From: UBA9300 sp964577305
Lineage (GTDB): Bacteria; Bacteroidota; Bacteroidia; Bacteroidales; VadinHA17
NCBI GenBank assembly: GCA_964577305.1
Contig: CAZNYS010000001.1
Location: forward strand, 1 to 64,000
DNA length: 64,000 nt
Direction: 5' to 3'
This document shows positions 50,970 through 60,317 of this stretch, in pieces. The notes beneath the pieces are model-generated. The model searched no databases. It was not told where the DNA came from and saw only the letters and a list, made by a program, of their open reading frames with translations. Both the position numbers and the translations under genes were made by a program. The first letter of the stretch is position 1. Every line of letters starts with the position of its first letter.

Positions 50970-53321
50970 ATGGCAGAAAAAGAAGACAAATACAGGAAAT
51001 ACAAAATATGGTTCTGGGCAATATTTGCCACTCCTTTTGTATTGATAATAACAATTTTTATCCTTATCTCCTTTGATCTTTTCGGACCCATGCCATCATT
51101 CGAAGAACTGGAAAATCCGGAAAACAATCTGGCAGCCGAGGTCTATTCGGCCGACGGGGTATTACTGGGCAAGTTTTTTCTGCAGAACAGGACCTGGGTT
51201 GACTATGATGAGATATCACCATATGTGATAGGTGCTCTTATAGCCACCGAGGATATACGCTTCCATCGCCATTCCGGCATTGATATCAAGGGATTAATTC
51301 GGGTTGTGGTAAAAACAATAATACTCAGACAGGAAACTGGTGGCGGTTCAACCATAACGCAACAGCTTGCCAAGAACCTGTATAGTACTCGTGAGATGAT
51401 GGAGGACGGTACTGTAAAAAGCCATTCAATAGGGCTGGGCCTGGCAAAATTCAAGGAATGGGCCACGGCAGTACGCCTGGAAAGGAACTATACCAAGGAA
51501 GAGATCATAGCCATGTACCTGAACCAGTATGATTTTCTTTATAATGCCGTTGGTATCACTTCTGCTTCATCAGTATATTTCAATACCACCCCTGACTCAC
51601 TGAGTATTGAGCAGGCCGCCATAGTGGTTGGGATGTTAAAAAACCCCATAAGGTATAATCCTAAGAGGAATCCTGAGAATATGATAGAGAGGCGTAATAT
51701 TGTCCTTTCCCAGATGGGCAAGTATGGTTACCTTAAAAGGCAGGTTGCTGATTCACTCCGTCAGCTGCCCATTGAAATCGATTTCAGGGAAGAAGGTCAT
51801 GATACGGGCCTGGCTACTTATTTAAGAGAATATATAAGGACGACCATGATAGCGTATGAGCCCAGTCGCGACATGTTTTTCTCCGAGAACCAGTACCTTG
51901 ACGCACTTAATCAATGGAATAATAATCCTTTATATGGCTGGTGCAGGAAGAACAAAAAACCTGACGGCTCAAACTATAACCTCTACAGTGATGGATTGAA
52001 GATATTCACAACCATTGATTCGAGGATGCAGCAGTATGCCGAGGAAGCTGTTGCCGAGCACCTGGCACTGGACCTGCAACCAGCTTTCAACAAGGTATCA
52101 GAACGGTTCCGGCGCCCTCCCTTCAGTAATGATCTGACAGCTGCACAGGTTAATGAGTTGATGGATATTTCAATAAGACGAACCGACAGGTACAAGAATA
52201 TGTCAGGCCGGGTGTCGGAAGACTCTATAAGGAAAGCTTTTAATACACCCGTACCCATGGAGGTTTTCAGATGGAAAGGTGATATTGACACGGTGATGAC
52301 CCCCTATGATTCGGTACTGTATTACAAGTATTTCGTCAGAGCGTCGATGATGGCCATGGATCCTCATACAGGCTATGTCAAAGCATACGTGGGCGGACCT
52401 GATTTCAGGTTCTTTAAGTATGATGCTGTGAACCAGCAAAGGAAACAGGTGGGATCAACAATAAAGCCGTTCCTGTACACTCTGGCCATGCAGGAGGGTT
52501 ATTCGCCCTGCTACGAGGTTGAGAACATACCCAGGGATTTTGAGGATAACGATAGCATATGGTCACCAAGGAGCAGCGGCCCACGTGAATATCATGGTAA
52601 AATGGTTACCCTGAAATGGGGACTGGCAAATTCGGAAAATTATATCTCGGCCTGGCTGATGAAGCAGTTCACTCCACAGGCAGTGGTTGACCTTATGGCA
52701 AGGATGGGCATTAACAGGAGGTATATCGATCCTGTTAATTCCATATTCCTCGGGACTTCGATACTAACACTTAACGAGATGGTAGGGGCATTTGGTACTT
52801 ATGCCAATAAAGGTGTTTTTACAGAGCCTATGGTAGTAAGCAGAATAGAGGATAAGAATGGTAATATTATTTCACTTTTTACCCCACGTATAGATGAAGT
52901 AATGAGCGAGGAACAGGCGTACCTTATGATAAGCCTGTTACGTGGTGTCATAGACCAGGGCACAGGCATCAGGCTCAGAATTAAGTATCAGCTGGGAAGC
53001 CAGATAGGTGGCAAGACGGGCACAACTCAGAATCATGCCAATGGCTGGTTCCTTGGGATCACTCCCAACCTGGTGGCAGGTGTATGGAGCGGATGGGAGG
53101 ACCAGGCCATTCATTTTGAAGATATGACCCATGGTCAGGGTGCAAATATGGCGTTGCCTGTTTACGGCCTGTTTTTGCAAAAACTATACGCTGACGAGGA
53201 AATGGGAATAATGGAAGCGGATGTATTTGATGAACCACCGGGTTTTGATATAGAGCTTGACTGCGATAAAGTGAAGGACCAGAGGGGTCAAGGGGATATA
53301 TATGACCTTGAAGAATTTTAG
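50970..53321 (+). CDS. Class A penicillin-binding protein 1A (transglycosylase/transpeptidase)
   Basis: A bifunctional peptidoglycan synthase of 783 residues anchored by one N-terminal helix (WFWAIFATPFVLIITIFILI). The GT51 domain has the catalytic glutamate in ALIATEDIRFHRHSGID and also GGSTITQQLAKNLY. The transpeptidase domain has the nucleophile KQVGSTIKPFLY, the SxN-type motif ANSENYISAW and KTGTTQNHANGWF. The C-terminus is short and acidic. It is transcribed away from topA and converges on radA with only 3 bases between them. Confidence 0.95.
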   Translation: MAEKEDKYRKYKIWFWAIFATPFVLIITIFILISFDLFGPMPSFEELENPENNLAAEVYSADGVLLGKFFLQNRTWVDYDEISPYVIGALIATEDIRFHRHSGIDIKGLIRVVVKTIILRQETGGGSTITQQLAKNLYSTREMMEDGTVKSHSIGLGLAKFKEWATAVRLERNYTKEEIIAMYLNQYDFLYNAVGITSASSVYFNTTPDSLSIEQAAIVVGMLKNPIRYNPKRNPENMIERRNIVLSQMGKYGYLKRQVADSLRQLPIEIDFREEGHDTGLATYLREYIRTTMIAYEPSRDMFFSENQYLDALNQWNNNPLYGWCRKNKKPDGSNYNLYSDGLKIFTTIDSRMQQYAEEAVAEHLALDLQPAFNKVSERFRRPPFSNDLTAAQVNELMDISIRRTDRYKNMSGRVSEDSIRKAFNTPVPMEVFRWKGDIDTVMTPYDSVLYYKYFVRASMMAMDPHTGYVKAYVGGPDFRFFKYDAVNQQRKQVGSTIKPFLYTLAMQEGYSPCYEVENIPRDFEDNDSIWSPRSSGPREYHGKMVTLKWGLANSENYISAWLMKQFTPQAVVDLMARMGINRRYIDPVNSIFLGTSILTLNEMVGAFGTYANKGVFTEPMVVSRIEDKNGNIISLFTPRIDEVMSEEQAYLMISLLRGVIDQGTGIRLRIKYQLGSQIGGKTGTTQNHANGWFLGITPNLVAGVWSGWEDQAIHFEDMTHGQGANMALPVYGLFLQKLYADEEMGIMEADVFDEPPGFDIELDCDKVKDQRGQGDIYDLEEF

Positions 53322-53324
53322 GGT

Positions 53325-54680
53325 TCAGGCAAAAAGTTCCTTCACAAGTGCCTCCACCTTACCCACCCTGACAATGTTAATCTTAGACCTGTCAGTCACG
53401 CCCGGGCGTGCATATTTTGAAATATAAATTTTACTGAAGCCCAGTTTAGAAGCTTCTTTGATCCTCTGATCAATATGACTCACAGGCCTGATCTCACCCG
53501 ACAGGCCTGTTTCACCTGCAAAGCATACGGTACGGTCAACAGGTATATCAAGGTTTGATGACAATACTGCACTTATAACCGCCATATCTATTGCAGGGTC
53601 GTTTACTTTAAGGCCGCCGGCAATATTCATGAATACATCTTTTACACCCAGCCTGAAGCCTGCTCTTTTCTCTAGCACGGCAAGCAGCATGTTAAGTCTG
53701 CGGGTATCAAAGCCTGTCGAACTTCTTTGTGGTGTGCCGTAAACAGCACTGCTAACCAGCGCCTGTGTCTCGATCATAAAAGGTCGTATGCCGTCGATGG
53801 TGGCAGCTATGGCTATGCCGCTGAGCACTTCTTCATGCTGACTGATAAACATTTCGGAGGGATTGGATACTTCGCGCAGGCCTGTTGTTAGCATCTCAAA
53901 AATACCAATCTCAGTTGTGGCCCCGAACCGGTTCTTCACTGCCCTGAGTATACGATAGATATAGTTTTTGTCGCCTTCAAACTGCAGCACAACATCAACA
54001 ATATGTTCCAGTATTTTTGGCCCGGCAAGGCTTCCGTCTTTTGTGATATGCCCGATAAGAATGATAGGGGTACCTGTTTGCTTGGCATACTTAAGCAGTA
54101 TTGCAGCACATTCCCTTACCTGGCTTATTGTACCTGCCGATGAGTCAAGACTGGCAGTGCTGATGGTTTGTATACTGTCAATAATTATTATCTCGGGTTT
54201 GATACTTTCGGCAGTGTTGATTATTGCTTCAAGTGATGTTTCTGAATACACGTAACAGGATTCATTAATATAACCGAGTCGCCCGGCCCTTAGCTTTATC
54301 TGCTCACCACTTTCTTCCCCGGAGACATAAAGTATCTTCTTATTTTCAAGCTTCATGGCCAGTTGCAGGGCAAGAGTTGATTTTCCCACACCGGGTTCTC
54401 CACCGAGGAGTACTACGGAGCCAGGTACTATACCTCCTCCCAGAATGCGGTCGGTCTCTTCCATGCCCGACCTGATGCGGTTTTGCTCCAGGGCTGAAAT
54501 ATCATTTAACAACTGAGGCCTGGGCTGTTCATGACCGAAAGATGCAAACTCTTTCTTTTTAGCAGGTATTATTTCTTCCACGTAGGTGTTCCATTCACCA
54601 CATGAATTGCATCGCCCTACCCATTTAGGCGATTCGGCCCCGCAGTTAGTGCATACATATATTGTTTTACTCTTTGCCAT
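53325..54680 (-). CDS. radA: DNA repair protein RadA
   Basis: A RecA-like ATPase helping branch migration in recombination. The 451-residue protein has a four-Cys zinc finger (CTNCGAESPKWVGRCNSCGEW), Walker A LGGEPGVGKST, the RadA-specific KNRFG motif (VKNRFGATTEIGIFEM), and a C-terminal Lon-protease-like domain (GGLKVNDPAIDMAVISAVLSS). Its start overlaps the stop of the upstream membrane-protein gene by one base. It is last in panC-panD-membrane protein-radA. Confidence 0.96.
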   Translation of the reverse strand: MAKSKTIYVCTNCGAESPKWVGRCNSCGEWNTYVEEIIPAKKKEFASFGHEQPRPQLLNDISALEQNRIRSGMEETDRILGGGIVPGSVVLLGGEPGVGKSTLALQLAMKLENKKILYVSGEESGEQIKLRAGRLGYINESCYVYSETSLEAIINTAESIKPEIIIIDSIQTISTASLDSSAGTISQVRECAAILLKYAKQTGTPIILIGHITKDGSLAGPKILEHIVDVVLQFEGDKNYIYRILRAVKNRFGATTEIGIFEMLTTGLREVSNPSEMFISQHEEVLSGIAIAATIDGIRPFMIETQALVSSAVYGTPQRSSTGFDTRRLNMLLAVLEKRAGFRLGVKDVFMNIAGGLKVNDPAIDMAVISAVLSSNLDIPVDRTVCFAGETGLSGEIRPVSHIDQRIKEASKLGFSKIYISKYARPGVTDRSKINIVRVGKVEALVKELFA

Positions 54681-55708
54681 CAGTTATCCTGTTCAGGCTG
54701 TTTGTGCCTCCTTCGTGACTTCCCGAGTATCAGGTAAAAAGAAATTGTACCCAAGATAGCAATTAATATTAATTGTGATTCATGAGACAGGGTGGCATAT
54801 GCCAGTCCGTCTTTTAGATCAATACCATACACAACATTCAGTCCGCGCGAGACAATCCAGTGAAAGGCACCTATTCCACCCTGCACCGGTGCTGCCATTC
54901 CCAGGCTGCCTATGACGAGTATAAATACGGCATCACCGAAATTCAGATGTGAGGTAGATGGTATGGCATAGAAAATCACCCAAGTCATGATAATATAAAA
55001 GGACCAGATAACGAGTGTATGAATAATAAACTCCAGTTTATCTTTCATCCTTACGAAGGTTTTCAGACCGCTAAGAATACCTTTTATTATATCACCGATC
55101 TTTGCAAACATTTTTATCTTCATCAGTCTTTCCCTGTATATCGAAAGTATTATTATTGCTGCAATAATGAATAATATTGATATCACTATTACCGTCACAG
55201 GGGAAGTAAATACTGAAGATATCTTTATACCCAGTGGCTGAACTACATTTTCTTTAAGAAAGGAGTCCATAATATTTCCACTGGCGAATATCATGACGAT
55301 CAGAATTATGAACATGCTAACCAGGTCGAATGCTCTTTCGGCGATAACGGTACCGAAGAGCCTGTCGACAGGTATTTTTTCTTTACGGCCCAGTGCCACA
55401 CATCTTGTCAGTTCGCCAAGGCGCGGTGCTGCCAGATTGAAAAGGTAGCCTGTCATAAGGGCATGGTATGCAGAAGTGAGACCGGGATTATAACCCAGTG
55501 GTTTTATTAATAATATCCATCGCCTGGCCCTGCTGATAAAAGCCAGTACAGAAGCCGTAAAAGAGATCAGTACCCAGGAATATTTTGCATTTTTCAGTTC
55601 CTCAAAAACATCGGCAAGATCAATATTCCTGAAAGCTATTATTAAGAGTATTACACTGAGGCCTATAAAAATGCTCAGTTTAATTATCTGCTTAATTCTA
55701 TCTTTCAA
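54680..55708 (-). CDS. Lysylphosphatidylglycerol synthase-type membrane protein (UPF0104)
   Basis: An integral membrane protein of 342 residues with about eight helices. It has SFTASVLAFISRARRWILLIKPLG, LFNLAAPRLGELTRCVALGRKEKIP and GMAAPVQGGIGAFHWIVSRGL, the flippase-like pattern of the AglD/MprF N-terminal family. There is no soluble synthetase domain, so it probably moves or senses lipids rather than making lysyl-PG. It lies 2 bases after panD. Confidence 0.88.
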   Translation of the reverse strand: MKDRIKQIIKLSIFIGLSVILLIIAFRNIDLADVFEELKNAKYSWVLISFTASVLAFISRARRWILLIKPLGYNPGLTSAYHALMTGYLFNLAAPRLGELTRCVALGRKEKIPVDRLFGTVIAERAFDLVSMFIILIVMIFASGNIMDSFLKENVVQPLGIKISSVFTSPVTVIVISILFIIAAIIILSIYRERLMKIKMFAKIGDIIKGILSGLKTFVRMKDKLEFIIHTLVIWSFYIIMTWVIFYAIPSTSHLNFGDAVFILVIGSLGMAAPVQGGIGAFHWIVSRGLNVVYGIDLKDGLAYATLSHESQLILIAILGTISFYLILGKSRRRHKQPEQDN

Positions 55709-55710
55709 GA

Positions 55711-56061
55711 TCAGATCAGTTTGTTTGTATCGGTATCGGGAAAAATAAGCCTTGGCTTGAATGTTTTGGCTTCTTTGTAATCGATTGAGGCATATGATAT
55801 GATGATGATCACATCTCCTACTGCTGCTTTTCTTGCAGCAGGACCGTTGAGACAGACTGAACCGGATGCACGTTCTCCTTTAATCACGTAGGTTTCAAGC
55901 CTCTCACCGTTATTAATGTTAACGACCTGTACTTTTTCGTTTTCCAGAATATCCGCAGCCTCCATCAAATCCTCGTCGATGGAAATGCTTCCAACATACT
56001 GAAGGTTTGCTTCAGTAACCCTTACCTTGTGAATTTTGGATTTCACTACTTCTATAAACAT
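55711..56061 (-). CDS. panD: Aspartate 1-decarboxylase
   Basis: Makes beta-alanine for pantothenate. The 116-residue proenzyme has the self-cleavage site Gly24-Ser25 in NLQYVGSISID, generating the pyruvoyl group, and family segments INNGERLETYVIKGERASG and LNGPAARKAAVGDVIIIISYA. It follows panC by 33 bases, so both precursors of pantothenate condensation are co-transcribed. Confidence 0.96.
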   Translation of the reverse strand: MFIEVVKSKIHKVRVTEANLQYVGSISIDEDLMEAADILENEKVQVVNINNGERLETYVIKGERASGSVCLNGPAARKAAVGDVIIIISYASIDYKEAKTFKPRLIFPDTDTNKLI

Positions 56062-56094
56062 GACTGCATTAAATTATTTAGAGTACAAAGTTAA

Positions 56095-56964
56095 TTAACC
56101 TTTTTGAAACAGGAAAGAAAACTGAATATTATCAATCAGCCGCACTTCACCTGCATATACTGCAATGCATCCTGTATAACTGTTTTCCTTTTTTATATCA
56201 TTAACAGACGTCAGTAGCTTAAGTTCATTGTCATCCACTATTTCGAAGTACTCAACATTAAACTGGTCGTTTGCATTTATCTCTTCTATTACTTTATTTT
56301 TCAGTTTGTTAATATCAAAGGGCACAGTCTGTTCATGGTACTTCTTCAGTGTATGATAAATAATACCGGCTTTTTGACGCATCGATGATGACAACCTGGT
56401 ATTTCTTGAACTCATAGCCAGGCCACTATCTTCCCTGACAATAGGGCATCCAATTATCTTTGTTTTCAGGTCTTTTTGTTTAACCAATGTTCTTATCACT
56501 GCCAGTTGCTGGAAGTCTTTAAGTCCGAAATAAGCCCTGCCGGGGCGACAGAGATCCAGGAGTATATTTACTATGCGCACGACACCCATAAAATGGCCCG
56601 GACGGTGTTTACCTTCCATTATTTTTTCGAGGTGCCCCAGGTCGATCATCGGAATCTCTTCATCCCTGTAAATATCATCAGCTTCGGGAGTAAATACAAT
56701 ATCACATGGCCCTAATATATCAGATAGTATTTCCAGGTCGGAATTAATTGTGCGGGGATATTTCATAAGGTCATTGGCATCATTGAATTGAGTGGGATTA
56801 ACGAATATGCTGACTAATGTAATTTCATTTTCACTTACTGATGTTACAACCAGTGATGTATGCCCGGAATGGAGGGCCCCCATTGTAGGAACCATACCGA
56901 TGCTTTTCCCCTTTTTCTTCTTCATTTCGCTTTTCAGGCCGGCTGTAGTATTTATATGTTTCAT
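56095..56964 (-). CDS. panC: Pantothenate synthetase
   Basis: ATP-dependent condensation of pantoate and beta-alanine. The 289-residue protein has IGMVPTMGALHSGHTSLV (HxGH nucleotide motif), VSIFVNPTQFN, RPGHFMGVVRIV, FGLKDFQQLAVI and the KMSKS-like MSSRNTRLS. It is first of the panC-panD-membrane protein-radA operon and divergent from the starch-synthase-like gene. Confidence 0.96.
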   Translation of the reverse strand: MKHINTTAGLKSEMKKKKGKSIGMVPTMGALHSGHTSLVVTSVSENEITLVSIFVNPTQFNDANDLMKYPRTINSDLEILSDILGPCDIVFTPEADDIYRDEEIPMIDLGHLEKIMEGKHRPGHFMGVVRIVNILLDLCRPGRAYFGLKDFQQLAVIRTLVKQKDLKTKIIGCPIVREDSGLAMSSRNTRLSSSMRQKAGIIYHTLKKYHEQTVPFDINKLKNKVIEEINANDQFNVEYFEIVDDNELKLLTSVNDIKKENSYTGCIAVYAGEVRLIDNIQFSFLFQKG

Positions 56965-57076
56965 TCCTGGTTAAAAATTTGATCGGGCTGGTAAATTTAG
57001 TCAAAATTGCTAAGAATGATAATGTTAATTAAATCAATAAGCTGATTCAGCAATTCAGGTATTGGAATATTTTTGT

Positions 57077-57084
57077 TATCTTTG
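57077..57084 (+). promoter_or_regulatory. -7 promoter element
   Basis: TATCTTTG, 23 bases before the ATG at 57107. Its position rules out the upstream TTG at 57062 as the start. Confidence 0.55.
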
Positions 57085-57106
57085 CATTCTGTTATTAATA
57101 GGCCAA

Positions 57107-57910
57107 ATGGATAGTAAGAAGGTATTATTCGTATCACAGGAAATTACCCCTTATTTGTCAGAGTCAGAGATTTCCAGCATCAGCCGATATTTACCACAGG
57201 GGATACAGGAAAGGGGGAAAGAGATCAGGACATTCATGCCACGATACGGTTGCATCAATGAGCGACGCAACCAGTTACATGAGGTGATACGTTTATCGGG
57301 GATGAATTTAATAATAGATGACACCGATCACCCTTTGATAATCAAGGTTGCAAGCATTCAGGCAGCGAGAATGCAGGTTTACTTCATTGATAATGAAGAT
57401 TATTTCCATCGCAAACATGTAGTAAGAAATGCCAAAGGCGAGGAGTTCGCTGATAATGATGAGCGGGCAATATTTTTTGCCAGGGGGGTACTGGAAACAG
57501 TTAAGAAACTGAGGTGGACCCCCGATATAGTTCATTGTCATGGATGGATGTCTGCACTTGTACCTCTTTATTTACGAACAGTTTATGATGATGATCCTCT
57601 TTTTGCTGATGTAAAGATTATTTATTCTGTCTACAATAATGATTTTAAAAACCCGTTCAGAGAATCGTTCACCGATAAACTGGTTTCTGACGGAATAGAT
57701 AAGAAGCGCCTGAATTTTCCTGGCGGGGCTACTTTTTATAATATTTCTAAATTGGCCATTGATAATTCAGATGGCATAATTATTGGTAGTAAGGATTTAA
57801 ATAAAGAAGTTAAGAAATATATTGAATCACAGGAAAAGCTTTTACTGAAATATCAGGATGAAGAGGAATATATTGATGCGTATAATGAATTCTATGATAA
57901 AATTGTCTAA
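57107..57910 (+). CDS. Half-length starch/glycogen-synthase-like protein (GT5 N-domain only)
   Basis: A 267-residue protein matching only the N-terminal half of GT5 glycogen synthases: KVLFVSQEITPYLSESEISS, RTFMPRYGCINER, VYFIDNEDYFHRK, DNDERAIFFARGVLE and PDIVHCHGWMSALVPLYLR. The ADP-glucose-binding K-x-GG-L that should follow the first strand is absent (SESEISSISRYLP instead), and the whole C-terminal catalytic domain is missing. Enzymatic activity is therefore improbable. It has its own promoter, and the next gene's start overlaps its end by 17 bases or more. Confidence 0.82.
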   Translation: MDSKKVLFVSQEITPYLSESEISSISRYLPQGIQERGKEIRTFMPRYGCINERRNQLHEVIRLSGMNLIIDDTDHPLIIKVASIQAARMQVYFIDNEDYFHRKHVVRNAKGEEFADNDERAIFFARGVLETVKKLRWTPDIVHCHGWMSALVPLYLRTVYDDDPLFADVKIIYSVYNNDFKNPFRESFTDKLVSDGIDKKRLNFPGGATFYNISKLAIDNSDGIIIGSKDLNKEVKKYIESQEKLLLKYQDEEEYIDAYNEFYDKIV

Positions 57911-59219
57911 ACACTCAGGCTCTGCAGCTACGATAATAAGATCACTTAAAAAACAAATTCACAAAATACTGGTACTACCGGTACTGGTATCTTTTATTGT
58001 TATCTCATGTGAGGACGATCCTGCATCCATAGGACAGGGGATGCTGCCCCAATCTGATTTTGACAGTATAGTGGCTATTGACACCATAGGTGTTGAGATG
58101 TACACTCTTTTCTCTGATTCTGCAACATCAATGATCCCCTCAATTAATTACCTGGGGAATATGCTTGATCCTTATTTTGGTCTCACAAGCGCTGATTTTG
58201 TAACTCAATTATGGCTTACAACTGAATGGCCAGGAGAGGGCTTCACTATCGATTCGGTTCAGTTGCGGATTGCAATAACAGACATTATAGGAGAGATGTT
58301 AGGTTCGGGTACCATGAATATATATGAACTTGGTGAAAAACTATCAGTAGACTCCACCTACCTGGTAGGCAGAGATGTTCCGGTTAAGGATATCCTGGCC
58401 ACGGTTGCAATACCGTCAATGCCAGAAGGTACTGATACAGTTATTACCCTTAATCTTCCCTTATCTTTTGGTGAATATGTCCTTAGGGATACATCAAAGC
58501 TGTTCCTGCAAAGTGATACTGTTGACTTCAGAGACTATATGTACGGTCTTTATTTTGAATATCCCCAGACAGGCAACTATCATATGCTGGAGTTGAATGT
58601 ACGGGGGAGCAGTACAATAATAGAGATTTATTATACCGATGCTTCAGGCTATGATAGAACGTACCAGCTGCTTATGAATACCAAATGTTTGAGCTATAAC
58701 AGGTTCCTGCATGATTACGAACAGGCTGACCCGGATAAGAAAATAAAATATATCAATGAACCGATTAAGGATACGCTTGCTTATGTCCAGCCTATGGAGG
58801 GGGTATATTCAAGGCTGGCTATTCCAGGACTTGAGTTTCTAAGGTCAGTGCCCTATAATGTGGCAGTGAACAAGGCAAGGATCTACCTGCCGGTTTACAT
58901 TAATGACATTGATTATACAGAAGAGATGGTACCTGATAATATTTATGTAAGATACGACAGTGCAGGGGTAAAGAGGTTACTGACTGATTACCTTGTGGAC
59001 GAGGCATTTCTTGACGGTACTTATAATAAGGTTACGAACCTTTACAAGGTAAATATTTCGGATTTTGTGCAGAATTATATTGAAGGGAATATCGCTGAAC
59101 CTGTTATAGAGATCTATTTACCTGAACTGAGCACAAAGAACCTGATAGTTAAAGCCAACAGGGAAAGTGAAGATGCTGTCAGGTTTGAGCTTACCTATAC
59201 TGTTCTCAAGGAGTATTGA
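57894..59219 (+). CDS. DUF4270-type lipoprotein
   Basis: A 441-residue protein with a lipoprotein signal (ILVLPVLVSFIVISC) and the DUF4270 hallmark soon after the Cys: EDDPASIGQGMLPQSD. The body is beta-rich, with repeated VDSVQLRI-like strands and a late LVDEAFLDGTYNKVTNLYKVNISDFVQNYI. Function unknown; probably outer-membrane or surface. Starts at 57876, 57885 and 57894 are all possible; I used the last, which gives the shortest N-terminus and a 17-base overlap with the gene upstream. Confidence 0.82.
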   Translation: MIKLSKHSGSAATIIRSLKKQIHKILVLPVLVSFIVISCEDDPASIGQGMLPQSDFDSIVAIDTIGVEMYTLFSDSATSMIPSINYLGNMLDPYFGLTSADFVTQLWLTTEWPGEGFTIDSVQLRIAITDIIGEMLGSGTMNIYELGEKLSVDSTYLVGRDVPVKDILATVAIPSMPEGTDTVITLNLPLSFGEYVLRDTSKLFLQSDTVDFRDYMYGLYFEYPQTGNYHMLELNVRGSSTIIEIYYTDASGYDRTYQLLMNTKCLSYNRFLHDYEQADPDKKIKYINEPIKDTLAYVQPMEGVYSRLAIPGLEFLRSVPYNVAVNKARIYLPVYINDIDYTEEMVPDNIYVRYDSAGVKRLLTDYLVDEAFLDGTYNKVTNLYKVNISDFVQNYIEGNIAEPVIEIYLPELSTKNLIVKANRESEDAVRFELTYTVLKEY

Positions 59220-59241
59220 TACCTTTAATTCCTTGATATGT

Positions 59242-60294
59242 TCATCTTTTAAGGTATTGCTCCTCGTAGTATTTCTCATAATCTCCTGAAAGTACATTCA
59301 TCATCCATTCTTCGTTCAGCAGGTACCAGTCAATCGTTTTGCTCAATCCTTCCCTGAAGTTATGAGCCTGAGACCAGCCCAGTTCCTTAATTATTTTGGT
59401 TGAATCGATTGAATACCGCATATCATGGCCGGCACGGTCTTTAACAAATGTGATCAGCCTGGCTGATTCTCCTGCGGCCCTTCCCAGCTTTTTATCCATC
59501 AGTTCACAAAGAAGGTATATCAGGTCAATATTTTTCCACTCGTTATTACCTCCAATATTGTAGGTTTCCCCGTGTATTCCATTATGGAAAATAATATCAA
59601 TTGCCCTTGCATGGTCTTCCACGTAAAGCCAGTCTCTTATATTTTCTCCTTTGCCGTATACAGGAATTTTTTTACCTGTCTTAATATTATTAATAGCCAG
59701 CGGGATAAGCTTTTCGGGGAACTGGTTTGGCCCGTAATTATTTGAACAGTTACTAATGACTACTGGAAGTCCGTAGGTATTGAAATAAGCACGCACAAAG
59801 TGATCTGACCCGGCTTTGGATGCAGAGTAAGGGCTGCGCGGATCGTACGGTGTGGTTTCGGTGAACAGTCCATCGGGACCAAGTGAGCCATAAACCTCAT
59901 CAGTGGATATATGATAAAAAACTTTTCCTTCAGTATCAGCCCATGCTTTCCTTGATGCATTCAGAAGGTTAACGGTACCTATAATATTGGTATAAACAAA
60001 TTCTTTGGGAGATGATATTGAACGGTCGACATGTGATTCTGCTGCCAGGTGTATCACACCATCAAATTTATATTTGTCGAACAGTTCGTTTACCGCGGTT
60101 TCATTTACTATATCAATTTTCTCAAACCTGTAATTGTCTGATTTTTCGATATCGGTGAGGTTCTGGAGGTTACCGGCATAGGTTAGTTTGTCGGCATTGA
60201 CAACAAGGTAAGAAGGGTAATTCTTTACAAAATGACGCACGACATGAGAGCCAATAAACCCGGCTCCTCCTGTTATAAGTACTGATCTGTTCAT
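59242..60294 (-). CDS. rfbB: dTDP-glucose 4,6-dehydratase
   Basis: A short-chain dehydrogenase/reductase of 350 residues. It has the nucleotide-binding GGAGFIGSHVVRHF, the active-site STDEVYGSLG (Asp-Glu pair) and the YxxxK motif in SPYSASKAGSDHFV. NNYGPNQFPEKLIPL and RDWLYVEDHARAID are typical of RmlB. It forms dTDP-4-keto-6-deoxyglucose for surface sugars. The other rml genes are not in this window. The start at 60294 is chosen because the upstream frame overlaps galE without family sequence. Confidence 0.94.
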   Translation of the reverse strand: MNRSVLITGGAGFIGSHVVRHFVKNYPSYLVVNADKLTYAGNLQNLTDIEKSDNYRFEKIDIVNETAVNELFDKYKFDGVIHLAAESHVDRSISSPKEFVYTNIIGTVNLLNASRKAWADTEGKVFYHISTDEVYGSLGPDGLFTETTPYDPRSPYSASKAGSDHFVRAYFNTYGLPVVISNCSNNYGPNQFPEKLIPLAINNIKTGKKIPVYGKGENIRDWLYVEDHARAIDIIFHNGIHGETYNIGGNNEWKNIDLIYLLCELMDKKLGRAAGESARLITFVKDRAGHDMRYSIDSTKIIKELGWSQAHNFREGLSKTIDWYLLNEEWMMNVLSGDYEKYYEEQYLKR

Positions 60295-60317
60295 TTTATG
60301 GAATAATATTCTGTTGT

